Positions 9,661 through 22,013 of a stretch of 64,000 bases of DNA are shown here, piece by piece. Positions within the stretch are counted from its first letter, which is position 1, and the number at the start of each line of letters is the position of its first letter. The translations under genes and the position numbers were made by a program. The notes under the pieces were generated by a model. That model did not search any database. It was not told the DNA's origin and saw nothing but the letters and a program-made list of their open reading frames with translations. This DNA comes from Aphrocallistes beatrix (Eukaryota > Porifera > Hexactinellida > Sceptrulophora > Aphrocallistidae), in assembly GCA_963281255.1 (NCBI GenBank), contig OY725504.1:2418001-2482000 (forward strand). The letters run 5' to 3'.

Positions 9661-12600
9661 GTGAGTTTTCTTTTCTTTACTGATTTAGATGATATTTTGT
9701 GTTTCAATTATCTACCTTATAATATTGAGATTAATGTTTATATTCAGTAAATTAGCAAATTTTCAAAATACAAAAATCGTTTTTTACATCGAAATTGTTC
9801 AAATATTAGATTATTTACTAAAAGGCCTCAAAATTCGAATCATCATACGCCCCCCCCCCCTTTTCTGGAGTTCTTGTTCTCTTTCTTGTTCTTGAAAGAA
9901 AATGTACCCTTTAAACATAGGTTGAAATTGTACATGTACCCTATGAATATATAGAGTCAATATTACTATATCAATGTTTAATTATGTCATCCAAGAATAT
10001 TAAGTGTGTATACTAGTGTTCATTATACGTTATACCATAGCATTCTAATCAACTAGGGCAACGGCGCAAATTATTATTTCTGTACCATGGATTGGTTGAA
10101 CGAGCTAGGTGAATTTTTCACTAATTATCAATTTAATATTTATTCCCTTTTTGATATACTCTTCTACACCACACTTATCGAATTCATATCATTGGGTTCA
10201 AAAGGTTAAGCATTTAATCAATGAGCGTTTATAATCATAATAAGTTCAATTATAATTAGCAAACAAACATAATACTTTCGAAATAGATTCATAGCACAGC
10301 ACAGCAAGACTAACAATTGGATACTAAGTACGAATAATCATAATTGAAAGGGTGAATTACATGAATTGAAATTAGCAAACTAAGGGATGTTATTAAGAGA
10401 AGATAATATTATAAGATTAAGGAAGATCAAATCTGTAATTATTCTGTGAAACATCACTTTTCTTTTCTTTATCAGGTCTTGTCACAGTTTTGTGTTCCGG
10501 AAAGGAGTAAATGTATATGTAATGTATTTAGTTATAATGCAATAAATAACAATAAAGCTGTTAACTACTACTGTATTCAGTTCCTTAACACGATAATAAT
10601 TATAATAGCTATCTGCCTACTAGCAGTGCTGATTACTTGCAATATAGACTATATCCGTAACAACAGCATACCTAAGAAAATGAATTATTATACTTTTGAA
10701 GTTTAGAGTTGTCTTTTTGACATTAGAGCGTTATAATTCCTAAGTTTTTAGCGAGGATGCGGTTACAAAAGGTTGTTACAATTTTTATGAATATATACCA
10801 TCGTCATGCATCACAACAACACAACGTATCAATCCATTTGTCTTCAACCATGATTAAAATTAATACTATAAATTTAGTGAACCGGGATACAATTGTTCTC
10901 GAAGAACTTCAGAGTTAGCAATTTGAATGAAAGTTTTATGGATAATAGTATCGCAGTCGATAACAACAATGTATGGATACTTAAGTGAATTCCTGTGTAA
11001 TATATCTACGAGAATATATTGAGATCCTTCATCACTTGATACTTACATCGTTTATCAGTTGTTAAATAGGTTAGATTTTTTGAGTAAAAACTGCACTCCC
11101 AGCTACGTTATTTACTAGGTACTCAATTTGTGAATCATCAAATATAGGTCATCAATATTTTTGAATTGATTTGTAACAAACTCAAAATCAAAATATATTG
11201 TATACATTTCTTAATCCTCCCAAAATATTCAAATGGTCTTTAAGAGCTATGACTACCGTTAATAGCAAAGTTGTTTCAGCTCTAAAAGGACAGTGGGATG
11301 CGGGCAGACGTTATATCATGGCTTTTTTATTTTATAATATAATAAAGGCTGATCATTTGTTAAATAATTGGCTACGAACATTCAATTCACCAAGTGAAGT
11401 CTCAATAGCTATCAATATATTTTGAAATACTGGTATATCGACTGATACCTCAATCTCTAGCAATAAGTTCCCTGTAACGGATTATAATGGGATACTGATC
11501 CCAAAATGACAATATATGAGGTAGTTAAATATTGATTTCAATTAACAGTCCTATACTAGGATTATTAGTTTGTTGTGTGATACAAAAAATCTGAGATGAT
11601 TGGATAATTGAAGTTGACATACACTCTCCAAAATTACACTAAATGTGCCACCTCGTACAACCAATGCCATCATATACCATGGTAATAACTCGTGACATGT
11701 GGCATAGGCTCGTTCTCGTTATACTACTAGCCTGACTAGATGACATACAAATATGATTTCCATCACATATAGTTTATAAGCAGGAGCCAGAGCTTCAGGG
11801 ATTTTAATTTAGAGGGGCCAAATTAAATTCGACCGTCCTAGAAGAGAAGACCAGCATTAATGCAGAGACGTAGCCAGGATTTTGTATTTGGGAGGTCGTG
11901 AGCGAGCGAAGCGAACAAATAAGGGGGTTGGGGGCTTACCCTTCATAAAATATTCAATTGACACTGAAATATCGATCTACAGCTATTCTAACCATCTATG
12001 GAACAATAATTTTGATCTAATTTATCTATTATTTGTTCATTTTGATGCATATCATTCGGGACAAAAATAAAAAGCAACTTTAACACTTTATTTGGGGGGG
12101 GGAGCCGCTACTGTGGAGAGGGATACGCTGGATAGGGCTGAATTGTTGGTTGAATTTGTATCAAGAAATCAGAAGAATTTGTCGCTATTGTATCTAATGT
12201 ATGAATTAAAATATAACCTGCATCCACTCTATTACCATTTTCGGATGATTTCGAGTCATAGCGGATAAAATTAAAGAAATCTAGACAGTACAAGCTTGTA
12301 CATAAGCTACAGCTGGAGTGCAAAATCCCGTGATTACATTATCATGCACCTAAAATGCCATGATATAATGTTACTAGTATTTTAATCCACCTCAAAAGCC
12401 TCCTTGACACCTGGTTTCGAGCTCCATTCCTCCTTTCAAATGCAATCGGCCTTCGCCCCCCCCCCCCCATCTACAAATAAGGTTTCTGCGACGAATTTCC
12501 CGTTAAAAGTTAAGATCCAACCGCTATCATATACAATTATATTATAGTTGGCTAAAATATGTTCTAACATCTACTCCAAGTAGTATAATCACGACACATT

Positions 12601-13494
12601 ATTAAGGATGTAGCTGTAAAAGTGCAGTATATGACATATGCTAATTAATTTTCATGCTGGGGCGCAGGAACTTTGTAACACATTCCCCCTCCCCCCTATT
12701 CTACGGCTATGGGCAAAGGGTACCAAATGCAAAAAAATACTTGATCTCAAAGGGAGAGTAATTAAGTTTTAAAGCTCAAAAGTTGTATGACGAAAACGAG
12801 TTTGAAGCCAGATTTAGTGTATCTGTTGCTGATAAATCGTTTTTGACTTCATAAATTGATTAGTATTATAAAAATTTAGATGGCATCCATTAGGGTGTAC
12901 GAATCCTTTTGTCCAGGCAGTGTATATATATGGTGCTCTACCCTATCTACTTGTTATAATTTATCCTCACATAAGACTACCTTGCCAAATATTTTACATC
13001 TATATCTATCTCGATTTGTAGTTGGGATGCAGAGATTATTAAAATATATGGAAGGGGTGTTAAATCACTTACATTCCACAAATCTTTGTAGTAACACTCA
13101 TGACCATTAGGCTCCAAAATATGACTTCGTATCCGTTTTGTATCCTAATATTTCTTTTGTTATAAAAGCTTGTTAGTAAGTGAATCTTGCTTTTCCTTAT
13201 CCTCATGTTCTGCTTTTGAACTTTTCCAGGAATGTAAAATGTATCTCGTCACTCCACTCAATATCTTCAATGCCAAATTATAGCCTCAAATGACAAATCC
13301 CATAGCAACACATTAGTGTAACAAAATTCGATTGTTAATCTCGGATAATCATTTGATTTTTTCTTGTATTTTGAATACGTATATATTTACTTTGATACCA
13401 TGTTTATATGATGGTAATACATTCTAATTTCCACATTTTAATAATCTTCTACCGAGTCCAAACTCCGTGAGTTATTCTTAGGCGTTATAGTAAG
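9661..13494 (+). other. Intron 2, proximal part
   Basis: No exon was recognised. Notable spots: a C-homopolymer at about 9850-9860; a transposon-end-like tract at 11866-11945 (ACGTAGCCAGGATTTTG, GAGCGAGCGAAGCGAACAAA, GGGGGTTGGGGGCTTACCC), a motif set common at ends of animal hAT-like elements; another C-run at 12458-12468; and CCCCCTCCCCCC near 12686. The rest looks like ordinary AT-rich intron. Confidence 0.5.
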
Positions 13495-13502
13495 CTGTAG
13501 AT

Positions 13503-14216
13503 CGGGGGTTCTCAACCTGGGGTACGCGTACCCCTAGGGGTACGCCAGGTGTTTTTCGTGGGGTACGCTGAACCAACTTTAAATGTCTAGAAGTACTATG
13601 AAATTATGTTTGGTAATTATTCTGATTCGAGGCTGTCAAAAGTAAACCGTAATTATGACAGTATGTATTCTTTGGTTAATTATGTCAGTTTGCTAATTAC
13701 CAGTGTATATTTTGACACGAATTTATGAATGGACAAATAAAAGCTGGGTGGATACTATTTATGAACTTCATTTGACTATACCATTTTAGGGTTTCAATTT
13801 CAAGATATAAATTCAGAAAATAAATTATTATTTCACATAATTTCAGATCAATTTAAAATTTGAATCGTTACTCAAAAGGCAAATTCTAATGTAAGTGCGT
13901 GCACCACTGGTGGGGCTACTGCCATGCTTGGCAATCGTTCAGGATTTCGGGCACGAGTGAAAGCAGTCAATCCTGATACTAAGCATACCCACTGCATGAT
14001 ACACAGATATGCTCTGGCATCTAAGACGCTACCATCTGAGCTAAAAGCAACCCTTGACGATGTAATCAATATGGTTAATTTCATCAAGTCAAGCACTCTC
14101 AATACTGGTCTCTTTTTTTCACCGATTATTATGCCAAGCTAGATTTGAATCGAGGATACCTGGACTTTTCCTTTCGCCTCAGGGGTACGCAGTTCGTAAA
14201 AGGTTGAGAACACCTG
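13503..14216 (+). mobile_element. hAT (ZBED-like) deletion derivative, 714 bp, with 8-bp target duplication
   Basis: The inverted ends are CGGGGGTTCTCAACCT and AGGTTGAGAACACCTG. The 8-bp direct repeat CTGTAGAT flanks both sides (13495-13502 and 14217-14224), the hAT hallmark. Subterminal sequence is rich in GGGGTACGC motifs, repeated inverted at both ends. The interior retains a transposase fragment (see next entry). Confidence 0.93.
13878..14141 (+). pseudogene. hAT transposase fragment (ZBED5/FAM200-like) inside the deletion derivative
   Basis: Reads VSACTTGGATAMLGNRSGFR, then THCMIHRYALASKTLPSEL and INMVNFIKSSTLNTGLF. This corresponds to the TTDGAPAMLG / HC-IHR-ALA / IINFIKS-LN-RLF segment of ZBED5-type hAT transposases. 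Here the normal TTDGAPAMLG is TTGGATAMLG: the acidic residue of TDG is gone, so the fragment is catalytically dead as well as truncated. Both flanks of the transposase gene are deleted. The minus-strand paralogue at 51975-53083 shows the full version of this segment. Confidence 0.85.
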
Positions 14217-14224
14217 CTGTAGAT

Positions 14225-14848
14225 AAACGAATTGAAATAATATGATATAGTACATTGTCAATTATTATCTCAGGAAAAGAAGAGATAAAACGGATATTTT
14301 TTGCTAAAACTTTCAATATCTCAACAAAATTATGCTGACATCATTCCATCATTATGCGGTTTTTTAGTTTTATTAGCATGCTTAGTTTCATTTCCAAGGT
14401 TTCAGTAATGTATGACCAGGGAATATCCGTAACTAACACCAAGAATGCTGTTTTGATTTTATAATTTCAATTAATTATTGCTATTCAGAAACTATCTTAA
14501 GATGTACGAAGGTTTCAATATTAAATAAAACCATAACTAGATGAGATCCTCTTATTTTTGGAATTTTTTTAAATATTCTTGTTCTTAATGTTTTATTAAC
14601 CCCAGAATATATTCTATGCTCCTTTTTCCTATCTGATTCATGGTTGAATTTTATTCATATAGAGTTATAGAGTATGAACAAAAAAAATGGCTAAAAGGTG
14701 GGGAAGATGGTTTCTTTTTTGAGTTTCCGGGGAAATTTATGCTTGTACAAGTATTATATTTAAGATTTATTTTATATATTTTTTCTTTTTTTGAATTTCT
14801 TTGTTTATTCTCGAATTATCATACCTGGATTCATATCCTCTGGTCTAG
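14225..14848 (+). other. Intron 2 end and acceptor
   Basis: AT-rich; no repeat recognised. The acceptor is CCTCTGGTCTAG ending at 14848, with a weak pyrimidine tract in ATCATACCTGGATTCATATCC upstream. Confidence 0.6.
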
Positions 14849-15033
14849 GAGTTACAAAAGAATTACAAAACTCGAGAAGCAGAGCGTAGAGAGATGGAAG
14901 GAATAATAAAACAAGAAGCATTGATAATAAATACAAAAGGAATTGTTCCAAGACTGAAAGACCTCTATATTCGCCCTACTGTTGATGCTAGAAAGCTCCA
15001 AGGAACCATTGAGGCACACACCAATGGATTTAG
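14849..15033 (+). CDS. SPT16: SPT16, internal exon c
   Basis: The frame from 14849 reads ELQKNYKTREAERREMEGII, KQEALIINTKGIVPRLKDLY and IRPTVDARKLQGTIEAHTNG, ending FR across the junction. The YKTREAE-E-EGI-KQ, LKDLYIRP and GS/T-EAH-NGFR blocks are the SPT16 signature between the dimerisation and middle domains. The donor is AG|GTTTGC at 15034, which departs from the GTRAGT consensus at +3 to +6. Length 185 bp, ending with two bases completed by 26628. A pogo-like MITE begins only 23 bp into the following intron. Confidence 0.96.
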
Positions 15034-15056
15034 GTTTGCACTTATTTACTTAAATA

Positions 15057-15226
15057 CAGTCGACTCCGCTTAATAGGGTCACATCGGTCAGAGGACATTT
15101 TGCACCGATTAAGCGGGGAACCCTATTACCGAAAATATTTTGTATTAGCTTCTATGTGTGAGAGTTATTCCGGTCCTGCCAAAAGTGGCCCGATTAAACA
15201 GTGGCCCTATTAAGCGGAGTCGACTG
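15057..15226. mobile_element. pogo-like MITE, GTCGACTCCGCTTAATAGG family (170 bp)
   Basis: Inverted ends CAGTCGACTCCGCTTAATAG and CTATTAAGCGGAGTCGACTG, with TA on both sides (15055-15056, 15227-15228). The ends are nearly perfect, so it may be a young copy. It lies 23 bp downstream of the exon c donor. Confidence 0.93.
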
Positions 15227-15296
15227 TATCATATGTACGTAGATATTTTATATTTATGGAGATTACCTAATCATTTCTCTCTAATACTGACAATGC

Positions 15297-15470
15297 AATC
15301 GACTCTGTTTAATAGGACCACTTTTTAATCATAAGTTATAGCTGTGTAAGTCGCTTAATCTAACCACTTTTTGTCAGGACCGGAAGAGCTCTCACACATA
15401 AAAGGTAATACAAAATTTTTTCGGTTAATAGGGTTCTCCGCTTATTCAGGGCGTAATGTCATTTAACCTA
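15297..15470. mobile_element. Degenerate copy of the same pogo-like MITE
   Basis: Starts ATCGACTCTGTTTAATAGGA and shares internal TGTCAGGACCGGAAGAGCTC and TTCGGTTAATAGGGTTCT. The right end has decayed. Confidence 0.75.
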
Positions 15471-15814
15471 TGTTTTGAACGTCAGCAAATAGTTTAACAA
15501 AATCCAACGCATAAAGTTTCGCATTCAAAATTTACTCACCGTGAAAATCAGGATATTCACCATATTCAAAGAATTTTTGACATTTACTTACAATGGTAAG
15601 AATGTGACAACATATCTATTTTCCACATTAATTAGGAACTATAGGAAGACTTTTTCTCTGTTATGTTCACTGAGTTCGAATTTGCTTTTATAAACGCTTT
15701 TACATTTATCCATCAGCTTGTCGCGTCAACTTGCTATAATACTAATCCATTAATGAATTTTACAATATTTAATCAGTAACAGTTATGCTTCATTTGGCTT
15801 CAAATAAAATTTTC

Positions 15815-16335
15815 CAGGAATTTGACCAAAATAATGCAAGAATTTAACCTAAAAACGAAATAGGAATTTGACCCAAAGAAATGTGGCAAGTAGGAAATGA
15901 CCTAAAATGTGCGAAGTAGGAATAATACCTAAAATAATCTCGAAGTAGGATACGGCCTAAAATAATTTCGAAGTAGGAATAAGACCTAAGACGTACTAAT
16001 TAGGAATAAGTCCTAAAAACTGCTACGTAGGATTAAGACCTGAATGCCACACAGTACCCCTTACGAATAAATATGCTGCTCACACTCAATTGGACACTAT
16101 TTCAAACATAAAATACTCACTTTCTCTCTCTCTCCCTACAATTTTAGGTCTTATTCCTAATTCGAAGGTTTTAGGACTTATTCGTATATCGATATTAGGT
16201 CATTTTCCTACTTTGGTTTTTCCTTAGGTCAAATTTCTACTTTGGTTTTTCCTTAGGTCAAATTTCTACTTCAATTTTAAGTCATTTTCCTACATCAGTT
16301 TTAGGTCAAATTCTGAATTGATTTTGGCCATATTC
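15815..16335. repeat. Cluster of ~30-bp direct repeats in two inverted blocks
   Basis: From 15817 to 16045 the unit GTAGGAAT-(A/T)GACCTAAAA recurs about every 28-32 bp (7-8 units). After a spacer of about 95 bp that includes CTCTCTCTCTC, the complementary unit TTTTAGGTCTTATTCCTA recurs from 16140 to 16320. The two blocks can pair. It may be the subterminal repeat region of a foldback-type transposon; no termini or target duplication were identified. Confidence 0.85.
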
Positions 16336-17600
16336 GCCCTTATAATATCTAATAAAGTATATATATACTCAATATAATCAAATAAGACTGGGTTTTCACT
16401 AAATGTTGAAAATACAGTTACTGTTTTGGGTTGACAAGAACACTACATAATCCAAATATTGTAAAATTGAATATATAATTAATTATTATCATGAACCCTG
16501 TCTATTTTTGTGGGACCTTGGAAGGTGAGGAGGCCCCCTTGGAGCTGGAGGCCCGGGCCAAATGGCCCTGCTGCCCCCCCTCAGATCACCATTGTTAATT
16601 ATAGCATTGGTGGTACTTGGAGGTACTGTTTGAAGATGTTCATGGCGAGTGATCGAATTGAAAAAACGTTTTTAAAACTGTACGAAACTTTTAATTATGT
16701 TATAACAATTAATTATACTAGAATCAGAAAACATATAGAGAATTTGATTACAGCAAAGCTTTTTTATTTTACAAGTTGGGGTTAATAAAATGTTTTAATA
16801 CATTTTTGAATTATAATTTGGTTTAATTGGACGAATCATTGAGATGAGTTAGTTGAATTTATCAAATCCATTTAATTATTACCCCCATTGTGTTTTTTTG
16901 TTGATTTAAACTTTACTTCTTTTTAAAGCTTTTAATTTGATTCATCTTCTACTACCCTTATGTGTCGAAATCATATATTGATTTCACGCTTCAATATATT
17001 TGATTGAGTCTCAGATATCCATTCCCCATTGGAGATTTTTGCTTTAATCTTTGTGACTATCTCCATTGAATTCAATCCTTTCTGAACAGAAATTTCCCAT
17101 TCAAAAACAAAGCAGAATACAGAAAAATCCATCACTATTTATACAAATACTACTGGTCTAAATAGATGATCATATAATATTGTGGTTACACATTAAATTC
17201 GGTTATTTGTACAAGTATTGTATTACGTGAATCTTTCTATTTGCCACCTATCTATATTCTTATTTTTAACGTAAGTATCAATGAATGAAGAGCCGCATAG
17301 TACTTTTATAATTTTATTAAACATGGCTGCCTACATAAGAAATATACCATTATAATGAGATCTATTGAGTTAGATTAATTCAGATAATGTATCATACATA
17401 AAATGTTTAAAGGGCCCAATTTAATTTAATAGTAAAGTTGTCCAGTCCAATTAACAATAATAAATGTTGTGTAAACAACAAGTTAATTATATGAACATTT
17501 CAATTAATAGTATAGAGGTGTTATTGATTTTCAGTGCCGGTTTAAAGGCAATTCAAGGCAATAACTTTTTAATATAATGTTTCTCACATAGAATTGAGTT
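16336..17600 (+). other. Intron 3 stretch with a GC-rich patch
   Basis: A patch at 16505-16595 (GAGGCCCCCTTGGAGCTGGA, GGCCCGGGCCAAATGGCCC) stands out from the AT-rich surroundings and resembles ends of common animal DNA transposons. Nothing else was recognised. Confidence 0.45.
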
Positions 17601-18345
17601 ATAAATGAATTGATGTGGAAATCTTCTTTATGGAACGTTCCTACATTCCAACATTACTATGGGGTGCATTAGGTAGTTGGGATCATATCCTAAAACCCCA
17701 ATTTCTTAATATTCAAATTTATAGCAAATATACTTCTTGCCTTTAAGCGACAATATAATTTATTTGCATAAATTCATTAGTTTACGAGTCATTACTAGAC
17801 AAATTACTAATTGTAACCAATATTATAAATTGTCTAATAACCCCGAAGGCCGTAGACCATTGAATTTAGAAATATAAATTATGTATCGTTTATTAGGAAG
17901 TAGTATTTTGGCTATGGAAAATGACTTCAAATTATAATGCCTAGTTATTTCTGTTTTCAAGATATGACCCCAACTGCAAATGCGTCTTGATAGCAACGCT
18001 GCAATGTTGCAACATTCTATTCAAAATTCAAAAAATTTCGCATCAACCTACTTGCAGTCCCGAAAAACTCAAATTATAAACACTTCGAAATGTCATTAAA
18101 CTGGTTCTGAAAATCACTAAATTTGTCATAAATATTTCCTATTGCCGAATCATATGATGACTATTCAAAATTTTAGAACAGAATATGACTACTTTCAAAC
18201 CATATTTATATATGCTGATAATACTTAAGTTCTATTCTGTGTGGTTAATGATTTTAGGCAGATCATGTATTAGTTCAAACGTCTTGCCGCCTCTCTAATC
18301 CAAAATCCACAAGTTACTGATTTATAAATAATTATGTATAGAAGG
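17600..18345. mobile_element. Old FB-P-related fragment
   Basis: Shares with FB-P1/2 the motifs TAGCAACGCTGCAATGTTGC (FB-P: ..CGTTGCTATGG / GAATGTAGCAACATTC), TATATGCTGATAATACTTAA and TTAATGATTTTAGGCAGATC, but with many substitutions. It represents an older subfamily; similar fragments are at 33000-33300, 34900-35125 and 50650-51290. Confidence 0.55.
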
Positions 18346-18648
18346 CTATTGTATAGCCTTCTCTATTAATTAACCCCTCATTGACAATTATTTTTGCTTG
18401 CTATTTTCGGTTGAGTCATTTTAACCGGGGAAGCCATATAAATGTGGGGTCCAAGCTATAAATACAATGGACCCAGGTCATTTTAAGTGCTTCAAATTGA
18501 ACATATGAAAAAATTAACTAATGTTATTTGAAAAATTGCAAAATTGTTCATAATGGTACTACTATAAAATGATCTAAATCTAATTAATTAATTAGAAGTA
18601 GTTAATTAGAAGTGTATTTCCATATAACGTATTTTCAATCTTATATTA

Positions 18649-19141
18649 ACAAGCGCGCTTCGCTTGCTTGCGCTGCGCGGCTGGCAGACATTTCGTGTCC
18701 GCCGGAGGCTCCCTTCGGTCGCCTGGGTCACATTGGTTAATTATAAGGGAGATAACATCTCTAAATATGTCCATCTTAGTGTTAAAATCGATTTCACTCG
18801 AAAAATTACCAAATTTGTCAATTTAAAAATTTTGGATGCGTAATGATGACGTCACAACAAAGTGATGAGTCATCATTCTTTGATGAAAGTCGCATCATAT
18901 GTGAGGTATGTTAGTCTACAGATTCTATTAAAATTTCAGCCTTCTATCTCCTATAATGGCTGAGTTATGTCCGAATAACTGTGTTGCTTAACTTTTAAAA
19001 AGGTGACAATGATGTCATAATTCCATGATGAGTCGACATTTTGCTCTGAGCTCAGAACTTACGGGAGCCATAGCCAAAAGACTCCCACACGCCAAAAATC
19101 AGCCTTCTGCACCCAGCAGTTTCTTCAATCAATTCATCACA
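18649..19141 (-). mobile_element. Hel-A copy 5 (core without 5' terminus)
   Basis: The reversed 3' end ACAAGCGCGCTTCGCTTGCT is at 18649. The full core follows, with TGACGTCA at about 18847 and TGAGTCATCA near 18866, and ends CAATCAATTCATCAC at about 19140. The 3' flank is T (reversed A), as expected for insertion between A and T. Confidence 0.82.
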
Positions 19142-19149
19142 GAGATATA

Positions 19150-19897
19150 TATATCCTTACTATTAAAACTCGATTAATGTACACTGGCGGTCATAAATAA
19201 TTACTCACTTTGTCATATATAGAATTTAGCATAGATCTAAGCTTTAACTTCCAAAATCAAGTATGATCTTATTATTCAACCATTATATTGATACAGTATC
19301 AACTAATAACCGTAATAATCAAGTAGAAATTAGAAACTCAGATTTATATAACCAACTTGAATTCTGATCTCGGATTGAACAAATTTCTATTATTAGCCAA
19401 AAATGTATATTTATAAGCGAAGAATCGCCTTAGAAAACCGAGGAAAGATTGTTGCACTAGATCAGGAAGGTTATTCTCAGGACAAATAGCTGATCAAGTT
19501 GAGTGTTGCCAAAAAAGCGTGTCTCTTATCCTCAAGAAGGAAAAAACGAATGGTAGCCTAGCGGATCGGCCAATTCCAGGAAGGGCTAGAAAAACGACCC
19601 GACGAGAAGATAGTCTACTAGTGCGGAAGAGCAAAGCAGATCGATTTAAGACTGCTCCTCAGATAAGAAATGAAATAAGGCGTGAACATGGAATATATAT
19701 TTCCATTTCTACCACCCAGAGGAGGTTGCGCGAGGTTGGACTTATCGGACGCATGCCTAGGAGAAAACCGAGATTGACCGTCAAACACAAGAAGGCTCGT
19801 ATAGCCTATGCTAGAGCTCATCGAGATTGGACTCCTGCACAATGGGCACGGGTTATCTTTAGCGACGAGTCTGCAGTTTATTTAATCAATTCGTTAC

Positions 19898-19931
<34 letters not shown>

Positions 19932-20470
19932 GTAACGAATTGATTGAAGAAACTGCCAGTCATAGAAAGTTAATTTTTGGCATGTGGGAGTCTTTTGGCT
20001 ATGGCTCCAGTAAGTTCTGAGCTGAGAGCAAATGTCGACTCATCATGGAATTATGACGTCATTGTCACATTTTTAAAAGTTAAGCAACAGAGTTATTCGA
20101 GCATAACTCATTCATTATAGGAGATAGAAGGCTGAAATTTTAATAGAATCTGTATCCTAACACGTCTCACATATGATGCGACTATTATCAAAAAATGAAG
20201 ACTCATTACTTTGCTATGACGTCATCATTACTCATCAAAATATTAAAAATTGACAAATTTGGTGTTTTTTCGAGTGATATCGATTTTAAAACTAAGATGG
20301 ACATATTTAGAGATGATATATCCCGTTTAATTAACCAATGTCACCTCCAGGCGACCGAAGGGATCCTCCGGCGGACACAAAGTGTCCGCCAGCCGCGCAG
20401 CGCAAGCAAGGGAAGCGCGCTTGTATACATATATTCACAAACAATAATCGAGTTTTAATAGTAAGGATAT
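19150..20470 (+). mobile_element. Hel-A copy 6, interrupted by a Tc1 remnant
   Basis: The 5' terminus ATCCTTACTATTAAAACTCG is at about 19153. A Tc1-like remnant (19181-19877) follows, then (TA)n, then the core start CTGTAACGAATTG at about 19930, the AP-1/CRE motifs at 20055 and 20218, and the GC-rich 3' end GGAAGCGCGCTTGT at about 20433. A reversed Hel-A 5' terminus (ATAATCGAGTTTTAATAGTA) at 20446-20470 is probably a remnant of a neighbouring inverted copy. Confidence 0.8.
19181..19877 (+). pseudogene. Tc1-like transposase, 5' part only
   Basis: An element end (ACACTGGCGGTCATAAATAA) is at 19181. The coding remnant starts near 19405 (MYIYKRRIALENRGKIVALD) and, after a frameshift, continues as the frame beginning MSLILKKEKTNGSLADRPIP, then TRREDSLLVRKSKADRFKTA, STTQRRLREVGLIGRMPRRK and ARAHRDWTPAQWARVIFSDE. 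This is the paired-like helix-turn-helix DNA-binding part and the first catalytic-Asp region (VIFSDES) of Tc1. The second D and the E, and the right terminus, are missing: the sequence passes into the Hel-A (TA)n spacer at about 19877. Non-functional. Confidence 0.9.
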
Positions 20471-20792
20471 TTTTTTATTAACAATACATTCATTCATTAA
20501 ACAAATATGAAATAGTTTAGTGAAATATCAATTTTTATACCCTGTCGGAGCTTTTGAAGTTGGTTACATTCCCAGAAGCCCTGAGGGTTACTCTGCGAGC
20601 ACAAAGTGTTCACTAGCCACGCTACGCAAGCGTTTTGCTATCATCGCCACCAATTCTATCTATTTTGATAATATTATCATATATACAATCGCGCTTCGCT
20701 TGCTTGGGCTGTGTGGCTGGCTGACACTTTGTGGGCGCCTGGGGTAACATTGATTAATCAGAAGGGATATAACATCTCTAAATACGTCTGTC

Positions 20793-21850
20793 CATAGCCT
20801 ACTCTAATAATGCCTCACAGTAAAATAACCAAGGATGCGGTAATAGCCGAATGGATTAATACACGGTTAGCCTAAAATCGTTAACCATGCAGAATAGGCA
20901 TTATGAATGTATCACCAGCGTATATAAACATGGTATCAAAGTATATATATCCGTTGTCAAAATTTCGATTAGTCATATATCATTGCGCAACAGGTCATTT
21001 TAAACTCGATTTTGGCAATTTTCTAAGCTGTTTTAAGCCTACTTCTAAATGTTATTAAGGTATAATTTTTGTGTAGGTCTAAGATTAGTACGAGTTGATC
21101 TGAAAAATTTAGAATTTTTTAATGTAATGTTGTTGCATTCCTACGTTGCTATGGTAAAGCATTTTGTTCAGTTTGAGCCATATCCTGCAAACTTTAAGAA
21201 CCAGGTCTTCAAATCTGATCGTATTTGATAGGCAATTGGCTACTTCCTATTAGGTAATAATACAATTTAAACTTCTAAATTAACAGACTATAGAGTTATG
21301 CGACAATTTAGTATTTTGGTCACTTTCTTAAAATCAACCCACAACTCGTTGAATTTAGAAGTTCAAGTTGTATTATCACCTAATAGGAAATAGTCCATTG
21401 CCTATCAAACACGATCAAATTTGAAGACCTAGTTGCTACAGTTTGCACGAAATGACCCAAACTGACCAAAACGTTTTACCATAGTAAAGTCGGAATGTAG
21501 CAACATTCTTTTGAAAAATTCTAAATTTTTCAAATCAACTCGTACTAATCTTGGTTCAACAGAAAAATCACATCTTAATACCATTTAGAAATAGGGTAAA
21601 ACAGCTTTGAAAATTGCCAAAATAATGCTTAAAATGACCTGTTGCGCAATGATATGATGACTAATCGAAATTTTTCCAACGTATATATGTACTTTGATAC
21701 CATGTTTATATATGCTGGTAATACATTCTTAATGCCTATTCTGCATGGTTAACGATTTTAGGCTAATCGTGTATTAATCCATTCGGCTACTACTTCATCC
21801 CTAGTCCATGATTTTCAGTCTACTGTGAGGCATTATTAGAGTAGGCTATG
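20793..21850. mobile_element. FB-P2: 1.06-kb foldback with P-like ends and a 7-bp target duplication
   Basis: The ends are CATAGCCTACTCTAATAATG and CATTATTAGAGTAGGCTATG. The halves are inverted copies. Direct repeats GTCTGTC lie at 20786-20792 and 21851-21857, and the interrupted Hel-A reads through cleanly when the element is removed, confirming the boundaries. Confidence 0.9.
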
Positions 21851-22013
21851 GTCTGTCCTAATATTACAATCGTTATCGCACGAAAAATCACGTCATACAT
21901 CGTCTGGGGTCAGAACTTGGTGGAGCTATAGCCAAAAGACTCCCACATGCCGAAAATCACCCTGGCAGTTTCTTCAATCAATTCGTTACATATACTATAT
22001 ATATATATATATA

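Noticed and set aside
15057-16335. CRISPR-like regular repeats
   Set aside because: The ~30-bp units are diverged, partly inverted and without unique spacers, and the window is clearly eukaryotic.
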